Positions 36,603 through 45,859 are shown, counted from the stretch's first letter. The stretch: 64,000 bases of DNA from CAWCLK01 sp963796225 (GCA_963796225.1 CAWCLK010000009.1:124001-188000); one strand, 5' to 3'. A program made the numbers and translations. Notes: a model not told the origin generated them from the letters alone.

Positions 36603-37694
36603 ATGCACCCCGCGCTGCACACCTCCCTCTGCGACCTCGTGGGGGTCCGCGTCCCGATCGTGCAGACGGGCATGGGCTGGGTCGCGGGGCCCCGCCTGGT
36701 CGCGGCCACCGCGAACGCGGGCGGACTGGGGATCCTCGCCGGCGCGACGATGACCTTCGACCAGCTCGCCGACGCGATCGACGAGGTCCGGGCGCGGACC
36801 GATGCCCCGTTCGGCGTGAACCTGCGGGCCGACGCCCCCGACGCCACCGACCGGATCGACCTGCTGATCGACCGGGGCGTGCGGGTCGGGTCCTTCGCGC
36901 TGGCGCCGAAGGCCGACCTGATCGCCCGGCTCAAGGACGCGGGCATCGTGGTGATGCCGTCCGTGGGGCGCCGCCGCCACGCCGAGAAGGTCGTGGCCAT
37001 GGGTGCCGACGCCGTGCTCGTGCAGGGGGGCGAGGGTGGCGGCCACACGGGCGACGTCCCCACCTCGCTCCTCCTCCCCCAGGTCGTCGACGCCGTCGAC
37101 GTCCCCGTCGTGGCCGCGGGCGGGTTCTTCGACGGTCGCGGGCTGGTCGCCGCCCTGGCCTACGGCGCCGCCGGGATCGCCATGGGGACCCGCTTCCTCC
37201 TGACCAGCGATTCGACGGTGCCCGACGAGGTCAAGGCCGTCTACCTCGGGCGCCAGGTCGGCGACACCGTGCGCACCCGCAAGGTCGACGGCGTCCCGCA
37301 CCGCGTCCTGCGGACCGACCTGGTCGAGGGCCTGGAGTCCGACGGGGCGCTGCGAGGGCTGGTCCGGGCCGTCCGCAACGCACTGGCGTTCCGTCGCCTC
37401 ACGGGCCAGTCGCTGGCCTCGATGGCACGGGAGGGGCTGGCCATGAAGCGCCGCCAGGAGCTCACCTGGAGCCAGGTCATCGTCGCCGCCAACACGCCCA
37501 TGCTCCTGAAGGCCGCGATGGTCGACGGCCGCCCCGACCTCGGCGTGATGTCGAGCGGCCAGGTCGTGGGGATGATCGACGACCTGCCCACCGTCGCGGA
37601 GCTCGTCGACCGCGTCGTCGCGGAGGCCGAGACGACGCTGTCGCGGCTGGCCGCGGGCCCGAACACGGCCGGTGTACGGAGTCGTCCGTCCTGA
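36603..37694 (+). CDS. ipdC: IpdC-like flavin-dependent oxidoreductase (NMO/2-nitropropane dioxygenase fold)
   Basis: 363 residues from ATG 36603. FMN-binding TIM-barrel: VPIVQTGMGWVAGPRLVAAT, NAGGLGILAGATMTFDQLAD, PFGVNLRADAPDATDRIDLL, DAVLVQGGEGGGHTGDVPTS, VPVVAAGGFFDGRGLVAALA, GAAGIAMGTRFLLTSDS. A distinctive C-terminal tail (LTWSQVIVAANTPMLLKAAM) is shared with mycobacterial IpdC and not with nitronate monooxygenases. IpdC acts in HIP degradation, in the conversion of the 5-hydroxy-HIP-CoA branch to the ring-opening substrate. It lies three bases after ipdB and is the last gene of the operon. Confidence 0.9.
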   Translation: MHPALHTSLCDLVGVRVPIVQTGMGWVAGPRLVAATANAGGLGILAGATMTFDQLADAIDEVRARTDAPFGVNLRADAPDATDRIDLLIDRGVRVGSFALAPKADLIARLKDAGIVVMPSVGRRRHAEKVVAMGADAVLVQGGEGGGHTGDVPTSLLLPQVVDAVDVPVVAAGGFFDGRGLVAALAYGAAGIAMGTRFLLTSDSTVPDEVKAVYLGRQVGDTVRTRKVDGVPHRVLRTDLVEGLESDGALRGLVRAVRNALAFRRLTGQSLASMAREGLAMKRRQELTWSQVIVAANTPMLLKAAMVDGRPDLGVMSSGQVVGMIDDLPTVAELVDRVVAEAETTLSRLAAGPNTAGVRSRPS

Positions 37695-37715
37695 GCCCTA
37701 GGCTCGGTTCCTGAC

Positions 37716-39837
37716 ATGTCCGACACCCCCCTGGCTCCCGTCCTCGCTCGCCTGCGCGAACGCTTCGCGAAGGCGGGTGCCTTCGAAGGCATGATGCTGG
37801 CGCTCGGGGCGCTGACCGGGCTGTTCACGGGTCTGCTCGCCGCCGGGCTCATCTACTCGATCCGCGAGGTCCAGGCATTCGCCTGGGGTCAGCTCGGTGG
37901 CCTGGTGGGAGGTGCTGCTGGTCCCGACCGTCGGCGCGCTGCTCGCGGGCATCTGGATCACCTACGTCGCCCCCGAGTCCAGCGGCTCCGGCGTCACGCG
38001 CGTGATGGAGTCCCTGGCGCTGCGCGGCGGCCGGTTCCGCAAGCGCGTGCCGTTCACCGGGATGATCGCCACGGGGCTGGCGCTCGGCACGGGCGCGTCC
38101 GGCGGACGCGAGACCCCGATCGCGCTGCTCGGCGGGTCGGCCGGCTCCATGCTGGGCCGCGCCTTCGCCCTCGACGAGGACCGCACCCGCTCGCTGGTCG
38201 GGGCGGGCGTGGCGGCCGGCATCGGTGCGTCGTTCAACGCCCCCATCGGCGGGATGATGTTCGCCATCGAGATCATCCTCGGCGACCTCAAGGCCCGGTC
38301 GCTGCAGGTGGTCGTGGTCGCGTCGGTGGTCTCCGCCGTCGTCGCACGCCAGCTCGTCGGGTCCGGGATCACCTACGAGCTCCCGGGCACCGGCTACGCG
38401 CTCAGCGACCCCTTCGACCTGTTCGTCTTCATCGCCCTGGGGATCGTCGCCGCCGGGTTCGGGATCCTGCTGCTGCGCGCCGAGGACCGCGCCCTCAGCC
38501 TGTTCGCCTGGGTGCGCACCAAGACCAACTGGCGGCCCATCGCCCTGATGGTCGGCGGGCTGGTCGTCGGGCTGACCGCCCTGGCCGTCCCCGAGGTGCT
38601 GGGCACCGGCGACCACCTCCCACCGATCGCCGGGATCCGCGAACCCATCCAGCACATGATCGACGGCAGCTACGGGGTCGGCTGGAAGCCTGCCCTGGTG
38701 CTGCTGGCGCTCTTCGGTGCCAAGCTCATCGCGACGCTGGGCTCGGTCGGGTCGCAGACCGCGGTGGGCACCTTCTCCCCCACCCTGTTCATGGGGGCCG
38801 CGCTGGGCGGGGCGCTCGGGGCGCTGACCGCCAACCTGCCCGGCCTCAACGTCGAGCCCGGCGCCGTGGCCCTGGTGGGCATGGCGGCCGCCTTCGCCGC
38901 CGCGGACAAGGCGCCGCTGACCGCCATCCTCATCGCGTTCGAGCTGACCTCCGACTACGCGCTGATCCTGCCACTGATGCTCGCGTGCGGGCTGGCGACC
39001 TACCTGTCCAGCCTGGTCGAGCCGGATTCGATCTACGTCCACCCGCTGCGCAAGCGCGGCATCACCGTGCACCAGCCGCAGGACATCGACGTCATGCAGG
39101 CCGTGTCGGTCGGCGAGGTCATGACCCGGACCCACCCGACCATCCGCCAGGAGGAGCGCTACCCCGAGGTCAAGGCGATCTTCGACCGGACCGGGTCGCA
39201 CGGCTTCGCCGTGGTGGACGGCGGACACCGCCTCGTCGGCGTGCTCACCCACACCGACATGGAGAAGACCCAGAGTCGCGACGACGTGCTCGTCGAACGA
39301 CGCGACGTCGACTCGCTCACCGCCGCCGACCTGTGCACCGAGGGGCCCGTGGTCGTGCACCCCGACGAGCCCGTCTACACCGCCGTCCACCGCATGGCGG
39401 CACTGGACATCGGTCGCGTCCCGGTCGTCGAGCGCGGCACCAACCGGCTGCTCGGGCTCGTCCGGCGGGCCGACGTGCTGCGCGCCTACCAACGGGGCCT
39501 GAACCGTCACCTCGGCGACCAGCAGCGCAAGGCGTCGCGGCGCCTGCGGGACCTCGCTGGCGTGACCTTCCTCGAGCTCACCGTGCACGAGAACTCCAGC
39601 GTCGCCCACCAGCCCGTCCGTGACATCGCGTGGCCCGCGCGCACGGTGCTGACCACCATCCGGCGCATGGGCCGCGTGGTGATGCCCACCGGCGACACCG
39701 TGCTCGAACCGGGCGACGACGTGGTCGTGCTCACCGACGAGGACGCGGTCGGCCAGGTCCGCACGCTGATGACCGAGGAGATCGGGGACGCGCTCGACCC
39801 CACCGATCCCGCCCAGCGGTCCAGCAGCCAGACCTAG
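37716..39837 (+). CDS. ClC chloride channel/transporter with CBS pair and TrkA_C-like tail (one frameshift)
   Basis: About 705 residues. The N-terminal helix (MMLALGALTGLFTGLLAAGL) joins the rest across a frame change near 37895. ClC signature regions: SSGSGVTRVMESLAL (usually GSGIP), GASGGRETPIALLGGS (usually GREGP; the gating Glu is kept) and VGTFSPTLFMGAALGG (GxFxP). After about 10 membrane helices come two CBS motifs (VGEVMTRTHPTIRQEERYPE; ADLCTEGPVVVHPDEPVYTA) and a tail with ITVH-like LELTVHENSSVAHQPVRDIA, typical of a RCK_C/TrkA_C module. It moves chloride, possibly against protons, under nucleotide control. It is not part of the steroid pathway, although it follows ipdC closely. Confidence 0.9.
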
Positions 39838-39853
39838 GAACACGGGGGTTCCC

Positions 39854-40321
39854 ATGGCACCGCAGCCACCCGAGGCGCTGGTCGCCACGCTCGTGTCCCT
39901 GCACGGCGAGGAGGCCGCCCCGACCGCCCACCAGTGGGCGCGGTTCCTCGCGGACGACGACGGCGGCCCGGTCCAGATGGTCTACCTCGTGCAGTTCCGC
40001 GAGCAGGCGGCGTACCCCCCGGGCCACGACCTGACGCCCCGCACCGGTGCCGAGGCGTTCTTCGCCGCGGGGCGGGTGCTGGCCGAGGTGATCCGCGACG
40101 TCGGCGGCGAGCCGCTGCTCGGCGGCTTCCCGACCTCGCAGATGGTGGACGCCGAGTCGGCAGACGGCGACGGCGGCTGGGACTACGTCGGTGCGGCCCG
40201 CTACCCGTCCCGGGACGCCTTCGTGCAGCTGTGGCTCGACCCGCGGACGGTCCAGGCAGGGGTGCACCGGCGCGCGGGCACGAAGCGGCACCGCCTCGTC
40301 GTCACCCGCCCGCTGTACTGA
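39854..40321 (+). CDS. DUF1330-like hypothetical protein
   Basis: 155 residues: QMVYLVQFREQAAYPPGHDL, GAEAFFAAGRVLAEVIRDVG, GEPLLGGFPTSQMVDAESAD, DYVGAARYPSRDAFVQLWLD. The pattern (strand, GxxF...Y...EV..G, strand, W/Y-x-xVxxxxYPSxxAF) is that of small dimeric alpha/beta-barrel proteins such as DUF1330. The biochemical role is unknown. ATG 39854 lies 16 bases after the ClC stop, so co-transcription is likely, and the DUF998 gene follows by 15 bases. Confidence 0.65.
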   Translation: MAPQPPEALVATLVSLHGEEAAPTAHQWARFLADDDGGPVQMVYLVQFREQAAYPPGHDLTPRTGAEAFFAAGRVLAEVIRDVGGEPLLGGFPTSQMVDAESADGDGGWDYVGAARYPSRDAFVQLWLDPRTVQAGVHRRAGTKRHRLVVTRPLY

Positions 40322-40336
40322 CCCGTGAGCTCCTGA

Positions 40337-40996
40337 GTGGTGGCCGAGCGCACGCCGGGTGACCCGACGCCCCGCCGCTCCGTCGCGGTCGCCGCCGTCA
40401 CAGGCGTCGCAGGCGTCCTGGCCTACGTGGGCGCCTGGGCCGTCGGTGGGGTGGTCTGGGACAGCTACGACCCCGTCCGGCAGGCCATCAGCGAGCTCTT
40501 CGCCATCGGGGCGCCCGCCGCGACCCGCGCCCCGCTGGTCGTCGGCCTCGTGCTCAGCGGCGTCGGCCTGGTCGCGTTCGGCTGGGCCATGGACGTCGGC
40601 CTGCCGGGGCGCGGCCGCCTCGGTCCGGGGCTGGCCGTCCTGTCGGGGGTGATGACGGCCGCGATCGTGGCGTTCCCCTGCACGGCCGGGTGCCCGGGGT
40701 ACGGCACGACGTTCACCGACAGCATGCACGTCATCACCGCCGGCACGGGCTACGTGGCCCTGATGCTCGCCCCGCTCGCCGTCGCCTGGCGCGTCCGCGA
40801 CCACCTGCGATGGCTGGCCGTGGCCGGCGTGGTCCTCGGTGGCGGGGCGCTGGTGCTGTTCGTGGTCCGCACCGCGGGCTTCGGGACCAGCGCGACCGGC
40901 CTCGAGCAACGCGTCTTCAACACCACGGCCGATGCCTGGTACGTGCTCGCCGCCATCGCCCTGGTGCGCCGCCACCGCCGCGCGCCACGGCGATAG
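40337..40996 (+). CDS. DUF998 integral membrane protein
   Basis: 219 residues from GTG 40337. Six hydrophobic helices: VAAVTGVAGVLAYVGAWAVG, APLVVGLVLSGVGLVAFGWA, LGPGLAVLSGVMTAAIVAFP, MHVITAGTGYVALMLAPLAV, LAVAGVVLGGGALVLFVVRT, AWYVLAAIALV. SYDPVRQAISELFAIGAPAA near the first loop and FPCTAGCPG after helix 3 are DUF998 hallmarks. Function is unknown. It is the last gene of the ClC cluster; a strong hairpin follows at 41071. Confidence 0.82.
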   Translation: MVAERTPGDPTPRRSVAVAAVTGVAGVLAYVGAWAVGGVVWDSYDPVRQAISELFAIGAPAATRAPLVVGLVLSGVGLVAFGWAMDVGLPGRGRLGPGLAVLSGVMTAAIVAFPCTAGCPGYGTTFTDSMHVITAGTGYVALMLAPLAVAWRVRDHLRWLAVAGVVLGGGALVLFVVRTAGFGTSATGLEQRVFNTTADAWYVLAAIALVRRHRRAPRR

Positions 40997-40997
40997 T

Positions 40998-41107
40998 GCG
41001 GAACTTCCGCTCATCGAGGGCGCGAAACCTCCGCATCAACCCGCGAGCCGCGCGGCGGCGCCCCGTTGGTGCGGAGCTTCCGGTCATGTGATGATCGGAA
41101 GCTCCGC
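40998..41107. repeat. Triple GCGGARCTTCCG repeat with a 17-bp hairpin
   Basis: GCGGAACTTCCGCTCAT (40998-41014) is repeated as GCGGAGCTTCCGGTCAT (41071-41087) and inverted at 41091-41107. The last two form a hairpin with 16 of 17 pairs and a three-base loop, lying between convergent genes. It can act as a bidirectional terminator; the extra direct copy suggests a repeat family. Confidence 0.7.
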
Positions 41108-41124
41108 AGCATCCGCTCGCGGGG

Positions 41125-42312
41125 TCAGCCGGTCGTGACCGACGGGGCGTGGTCCACGACGCACCGCGCCCCGCTGACCTCCATCTCGACGATGCACCGG
41201 TTGCAGTGGATGCACCCGCTCTCGGTGACCTCGCCCCGCTGCAGCCGGCGGACGTGGTCCGGGTCGTAGAGCAGCGCGCGGGCCATCCCGACCAGCTGGA
41301 AGCCCTCGTCGTCGATCGCCGCGTCCAGCGTGTCCCGGCGGGTCAGCCCGCCGAGCAGGCACAGCGGCAGGTCGACGGCCTTCCGGAAACGGCGGGCCAG
41401 CGGCAGGAGGAACGCCTCCTCGAAGGGCAGGTCGGTCATGAGCAGTCGCGCGAAGACCTTCATGCCGACCCGGCGCACCGCCGTCTTCTCGAGGTCGGCG
41501 AGCTCGGCGATCGGCGGGTCGCCGCGCAGCAACGCCATGGGCGTACGGGCCGTGAAGCCGACGGAGAGCTGGATCGCGTCCAGCGTCTCGTCGGATTCGA
41601 GCATGCGGGCGACGGCGAGGCCGTCCTCGGCGGTCAGTCCCCCGCGGAAGCCGTCCTCCATGTTCAGCTTGGCCGTCACCGCGGCCCGGTCGCCCACCCC
41701 GGTGCGGACCGCCTCGACGGCCCGGCGCGGGAACCGGGCACGCCCGACGACGTCCCCGCCGAAGCCGTCGCGTCGCCGGTTGGTCCACGGCGACAGGAAC
41801 TGGCTGAGCAGGTAGCCGTGGCCGAGGTGCACCTCGACGGCGTCGAAGCCGGCCTCCACGGCCAACCGTCCCGCCCGTTCGAAGTCGACGAGGAGTCGGT
41901 CGAGGTCGGCGTCCGTGGCGCCGACCGAGAACGTCATGGCGCGGGGCGAGAACGTGCGCGACGGGCCGAGCGGCGGCTGCTTCGTGACGTGCGGCGAGGC
42001 GAACCAGCCGGCGTGTCCGAGCTGCACCTGCGCGGCAGCCCCTTCCGCGTGCACGGCGTCGGTCAGGCGCTGCAGCCCGGGCAGGGCGCGGGGCGCCATC
42101 ACCAGCTGGTCGCGGTAGGTCCGACCCTCGGGTGCCACCGACACGTAGGCGAGGGTGGTCATGCCCACGCCGCCCTCGGCGACGCGCCGGTGGAACTCGA
42201 CCAGCTCGTCGGCGACCAGGCCGTCGGGGGCGAGGTTCTCGAACGTGGCCGACTTCACCGTCCGGTTGCGCAGCGTCACCGGGCCGAGTCGGTACGGCGT
42301 GAACACGCCCAT
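41125..42312 (-). CDS. NADH:flavin oxidoreductase (Old Yellow Enzyme family) with Fe-S motif
   Basis: 395 residues from ATG 42312. FMN TIM-barrel: LGPVTLRNRTVKSATFENLA, AAAQVQLGHAGWFASPHVTK, GFDAVEVHLGHGYLLSQFLS, PWTNRRRDGFGGDVVGRARF, FQLVGMARALLYDPDHVRRL. The C-terminus has GCIHCNRCIVEMEVSGARC, a four-Cys 4Fe-4S site, but the FAD/NAD domain of 2,4-dienoyl-CoA reductase is missing, so it needs a partner or direct donor. Operator 3 lies 14 bases upstream. Reduction of an enone or dienoyl-CoA in steroid breakdown is a reasonable inference; no exact step can be assigned. Confidence 0.85.
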   Translation of the reverse strand: MGVFTPYRLGPVTLRNRTVKSATFENLAPDGLVADELVEFHRRVAEGGVGMTTLAYVSVAPEGRTYRDQLVMAPRALPGLQRLTDAVHAEGAAAQVQLGHAGWFASPHVTKQPPLGPSRTFSPRAMTFSVGATDADLDRLLVDFERAGRLAVEAGFDAVEVHLGHGYLLSQFLSPWTNRRRDGFGGDVVGRARFPRRAVEAVRTGVGDRAAVTAKLNMEDGFRGGLTAEDGLAVARMLESDETLDAIQLSVGFTARTPMALLRGDPPIAELADLEKTAVRRVGMKVFARLLMTDLPFEEAFLLPLARRFRKAVDLPLCLLGGLTRRDTLDAAIDDEGFQLVGMARALLYDPDHVRRLQRGEVTESGCIHCNRCIVEMEVSGARCVVDHAPSVTTG

Positions 42313-42325
42313 GGGTCTCCCATCC

Positions 42326-42340
42326 CTGACAGGCCGTCAG
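42326..42340. promoter_or_regulatory. Steroid-regulon operator 3
   Basis: CTGACAGGCCGTCAG: five of six arm pairs match the CTGACG-N3-CGTCAG consensus. On the minus strand CTAATCTGACG supplies a TAATCT -10-like hexamer next to it, as at operator 5. It lies between the OYE gene and the divergent PEBP lipoprotein gene. Confidence 0.7.
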
Positions 42341-42360
42341 ATTAGTCGTACGGTGCCCGC

Positions 42361-42915
42361 ATGCCACCTCGAACCTGGTCCCGAGCCGCCATCGCCCTGG
42401 CCGCGGTCCTCGTCGTCACCGGCTGCAGCAGCGGGGGCGGCGTCGCCGTCGGCCCCGAGACGGAGGAGTCCACCGTGGACGTGACGAGCCCCGACCTCGC
42501 CGACGGCGACGAGGTGCCGACCCGGTTCACCTGCGACGGGGACGACGTGCGCCCCGCCATCGCATGGGCGGGGCTGCCGGAGGGCACCACCACCGTCGCC
42601 GTCGTCGTCGACGACCCCGACGCCCCGAACGGGACCTTCACCCACTGGACCGCCTGGGGCCTCGACCCGGACGCCACGCCGCTCGGCGACGACCTGCCCG
42701 CCGCTGCCGTCGAGGGCGCCAACGGCTTCGGGTCGGTCGGCTACCGGGGGCCGTGCCCGCCGCGGGGCGACAGCCCGCACCACTACCGGTTCCGGGTGCT
42801 GGCCCTCGACACCTCGCTCGACCTGGCTGCCGGGGCGTCTCCGGACGAGGTCGGTGCCGCCGTCCGCGACCACGTGCTGGCCGAGGGCCGCCTCACCGCC
42901 ACCTACGGGCGGTGA
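42361..42915 (+). CDS. YbhB/YbcL (PEBP) family lipoprotein
   Basis: 184 residues. The signal peptide SRAAIALAAVLVVTGCSSGG has a TGC lipobox. The mature part is a phosphatidylethanolamine-binding-protein fold: VPTRFTCDGDDVRPAIAWAG, VVVDDPDAPNGTFTHWTAWG (the conserved DPDxP and HW ligand-site motifs), NGFGSVGYRGPCPPRGDSPH, HYRFRVLALD. Bacterial PEBP lipoproteins bind lipids or act as protease inhibitors; the precise role is unknown. It is divergent from the OYE gene across operator 3; whether it belongs to the regulon is uncertain. Confidence 0.88.
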   Translation: MPPRTWSRAAIALAAVLVVTGCSSGGGVAVGPETEESTVDVTSPDLADGDEVPTRFTCDGDDVRPAIAWAGLPEGTTTVAVVVDDPDAPNGTFTHWTAWGLDPDATPLGDDLPAAAVEGANGFGSVGYRGPCPPRGDSPHHYRFRVLALDTSLDLAAGASPDEVGAAVRDHVLAEGRLTATYGR

Positions 42916-42996
42916 AGCGCGAGTCACAGGCGTTCGATGGTCGCCGGCGGCGCGGAGCGAGCCCGGGCGAGTGAGCACGCACGGCGCGCCGACGCG

Positions 42997-44152
42997 TCAG
43001 CGGAGGCATTCGATCACCGTGACGTTGGCCTGGCCGCCGCCCTCGCACATGGTCTGCAGGCCGTAGCGGCCGCCGGTGCGCTCGAGCTCGTGCAGCAGCG
43101 TGGTCATCAGCTTGGCGCCGGTCGCCCCGAGCGGGTGCCCGAGCGCGATCGCCCCGCCGTTGACGTTGACCCTGTCGAGGTCGACGTCCAGCTCCTTGGC
43201 CCAGGCCAGCACGACCGATGCGAACGCCTCGTTGATCTCGACCAGGTCGATCTCGTCCAGTGCTCATGCCGGCCCGCTCGAGCGCGTACCGCGTCGCGGG
43301 GATCGGGGCAGACAGCATCCGGATCGGGTCCTCGCCCCGCACCGCCAGCTGGTGGATCCGCGCTCGCGGGGTCAGCCCGTGCTCCTCGACGGCCCGCTCG
43401 GAGGCGATCAGCAGGGCGGCCGAGCCGTCCGAGATCTGCGACGCCACGGCGGCGGTCAGACGTCCGCCCTCGGCCAGCGGCTTCAGCCCGGACATCTTCT
43501 CGAGCGTGGTGTCCCGTCGCGGCCCCTCGTCGTGCTTCACGCCGGCCAGGGGTTCGATCTCGCGGTCGAACCGGCCCTCGTCGATCGCCCGCAGGGCCCG
43601 CTGGTGGGACTCGTACGCGAACGCCTCCATGTCCTCGCGGGTGATGTCCCAGTCGCGCGCGATCATCTCGGCCCCGTGGAACTGGGTCACCGGCGTGTCC
43701 CCGTACCGCTTGCGCCACCCCTCGGAGCCCGAGAACGGGTCGTCGTAGCCGAACTGGCGCCCCGCGATCATCGACGCCCCGATCGGGATCGACGACATGT
43801 GCTGCGACCCGCCGGCGACGACGAGGTCCTGGGTGCCCGACATCACGCCCTGGGCGGCGAAGTGCACCGACTGCTGCGAGGACCCACACTGCCGGTCGAT
43901 GGTCACACCCGGCACGTGCTCGGGCAGCCCCGCCGCCAGCCACGCGGAGCGGCCCACGTCACCGGCCTGCGGGCCCACCGAGTCCACACAGCCCCAGACC
44001 ACGTCCTCGACCGCCCCCGGGTCCACCCCGGACCGGTCCATCAACGCCGAGATCGCGTGCGCCCCGAGGTCGATCGGGTTCACCTCGGCCAGCCCGCCAC
44101 CCCGTCGCCCCACGGGCGAGCGGACGGCGTCGACGATGTAGGCCTCGGGCAT
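42997..44152 (-). CDS. fadA6: FadA6-like thiolase (one frameshift)
   Basis: Thiolase beginning MPEAYIVDAVRSPVGRRGGG. The nucleophilic Cys lies in VTIDRQCGSSQQSVHFAAQG. Then FGYDDPFSGSEGWRKRYGDT, VASQISDGSAALLIASERAV, and after a break near 43260 DEIDLVEINEAFASVVLAWA, VNVNGGAIALGHPLGATGAK (catalytic His) and MCEGGGQANVTVIECLR. The final catalytic Cys of the CxG motif is in TMCEGGGQ. FadA6 releases acetyl-CoA late in ring C/D breakdown. About 385 residues after repair of one inserted base. It is downstream of the Ltp-like gene by 24 bases, in the operon led by operator 4. Confidence 0.88.
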
Positions 44153-44176
44153 GGGGTGCTCCTCGTTGTGATGTGG

Positions 44177-45382
44177 TCAGCGTGTCACGATGACGGACGA
44201 GCCGTGGCCGAACAGGCCCTGGTTGGCGGAGATGCCGACGCGGGGCGGCTGGTCGTCGTGGGTGACCTGGCGGTCGCCGGCCTGGCCACGCAGCTGCCAG
44301 GTCAGCTCGCACACCTGGGCCAGCGCCTGGGCGGGGACGGCCTCGCCGAAGCAGCCCAGTCCGCCGGAGGGGTTGACCGGCAGCTGGCCGCCGATCGTGG
44401 TCACGCCGTCGTTGAGCAGCTTCTCGGCCTCGCCCGGGGCGCAGAACCCCAGGTCCTCGTACCAGTCCAGCTCGAGCGCCGAGGACAGGTCGTACACCTC
44501 GGCGACCTCGACGTCGGACGGGGCGACACCAGCCTCCTCGTAGGCGGCGTGCCCGATGTCGGCCTTGAAGGGCCGGTCCGGCAGCCCCACGACGTTGGCG
44601 GCGTCGGTGGCCATGTTCGGCATCTCGATGATGGTGTTGGGGTAGGTCGGCGTCACGGTCGACACGGCCGCCACCGTGACCGTGTCGTCCAGGCCGTGCC
44701 GCTGCGCGTACTCGCGCGAGGTCAGCACGACGGCCGCCCCGCCGTCGGAGGTCGCGCACACGTCCAGCAGGTGCAGCGGCTCGGACACGTACGGCGAGTC
44801 CAGGACGTCCTGTTCGGAGAACTGCTTGCGGTACCGGGCGTTGGGGTTGGCCAGCCCGTGCCGGGAGTTCTTGGCCTTGACCCTGGCGAAGTCGAGGCTG
44901 GTCGCCCCGAACAGCTCCATCCGGCGGCGCGCCCACAGCGCGAAGTAGGTCGGGTTGGTGATGCCGGCCAGCCGGAAGCGCAGCCAGTCGGGATCGTCGG
45001 GGCGCTCGCCCGCGTTGGGCGCGAGGAACCCCTTGGGCGTCGTGTCCGCCCCGACCACCATCGCGACGTCGCACTGGCCGGCGAGGATCCGGCTGCGGGC
45101 CAGGTCGATGGCCATCGCCCCGGTCGCGCACGCCGCGTAGCAGGTTGCGATCCGCGCCCCGGTCCAGCCCAGCGCCTGGGCCATCGTCGCCCCGGCCACG
45201 TACCCGGGGTAGCCGTTGCGGACGGTCTCGCCGCCCACGACGTACTGCACGTCGCGCCAGTCCACCCCCGCGTCGTCCAGCGCCGCCCGCGCCGCGTGCA
45301 GCCCGTACTCGACGAAGTTGCGGCCCCACTTGCCCCACGGGTGCATCCCGACCCCGGGCACGACCACGTCACGACCGCTCAC
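44177..45382 (-). CDS. Ltp-type (SCP2-thiolase-like) lipid-transfer protein/aldolase
   Basis: 401 residues from GTG 45382. Thiolase fold of the SCPx/Ltp group: VGMHPWGKWGRNFVEYGLHA, YVVGGETVRNGYPGYVAGAT, IATCYAACATGAMAIDLARS (Cys in the active-site helix), LLDVCATSDGGAAVVLTSRE, VEVAEVYDLSSALELDWYED, LPVNPSGGLGCFGEAVPAQA, ISANQGLFGHGSSVIVTR. Ltp proteins with a DUF35 partner are retro-aldolases or thiolases in steroid side-chain removal (Ltp2-ChsH2 is the model; Ltp3/Ltp4 are others). The start overlaps the DUF35 stop by GTGA, consistent with a complex. Confidence 0.82.
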   Translation of the reverse strand: MSGRDVVVPGVGMHPWGKWGRNFVEYGLHAARAALDDAGVDWRDVQYVVGGETVRNGYPGYVAGATMAQALGWTGARIATCYAACATGAMAIDLARSRILAGQCDVAMVVGADTTPKGFLAPNAGERPDDPDWLRFRLAGITNPTYFALWARRRMELFGATSLDFARVKAKNSRHGLANPNARYRKQFSEQDVLDSPYVSEPLHLLDVCATSDGGAAVVLTSREYAQRHGLDDTVTVAAVSTVTPTYPNTIIEMPNMATDAANVVGLPDRPFKADIGHAAYEEAGVAPSDVEVAEVYDLSSALELDWYEDLGFCAPGEAEKLLNDGVTTIGGQLPVNPSGGLGCFGEAVPAQALAQVCELTWQLRGQAGDRQVTHDDQPPRVGISANQGLFGHGSSVIVTR

Positions 45383-45822
45383 GCCGACACCTCCGCATCG
45401 CGCCGCACGCGGAACACGAACATGCTGCGGGGCGTGCCGTCCTCGGACCCGAGTTCCCCGAGGGCCACCTCCACCGGGGTGCCGACCCGCAGGCCGGCCG
45501 GGTCGTCGTGCTCGGCCAGCTGGCCCAGCACGGTGATCGCCTCGCCGTCGAGCTCGACCGCCACGACCGTGGTCGGTTCGTACGGGTCGGCCGGCACGTA
45601 GGGCGGCGGCGGGGCGTAGTGGTTGGTCGCCCACGACCACACCGTCCCCGTCCGCGCCAACGTCACCGTCGCGAGCTCGTCGCTGCGGCACGCCGGGTTG
45701 GGGCACGTGGTCGCGCGGGGCGGGAACACGGTCGCGTGGCAGTCCGCGCAACGCTGTCCCTGCAGGGCGGGTGGGTCCGTCGTGAACCATCCCTCCACGA
45801 TCGGGGTGCCGGTCGAGCCCAC
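45379..45822 (-). CDS. DUF35 OB-fold protein with zinc ribbon, Ltp partner
   Basis: 147 residues from GTG 45822. The N-terminal rubredoxin-like zinc ribbon is CADCHATVFPPRATTCPNPA followed by another Cys (C..C...C..C), then an OB fold (ATVTLARTGTVWSWATNHYA, TVVAVELDGEAITVLGQLAE, LRVGTPVEVALGELG). DUF35 proteins dock onto Ltp aldolases/thiolases and help to hold acyl-CoA. First gene of the DUF35-Ltp-fadA6 operon; operator 4 lies 37 bases upstream. Confidence 0.88.
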   Translation of the reverse strand: MGSTGTPIVEGWFTTDPPALQGQRCADCHATVFPPRATTCPNPACRSDELATVTLARTGTVWSWATNHYAPPPPYVPADPYEPTTVVAVELDGEAITVLGQLAEHDDPAGLRVGTPVEVALGELGSEDGTPRSMFVFRVRRDAEVSA

Positions 45823-45859
45823 CTGCGGCGTCCTTCGGGTCGCGTGGCGATGAGCATAT

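Noticed and set aside
42916..42996. Minus-strand ATIERL-stop about 55 bases downstream of the thiolase stop
   Set aside because: Resembles a thiolase C-terminus and might be a duplicated tail, but six residues can arise by chance and nothing upstream of it matches.
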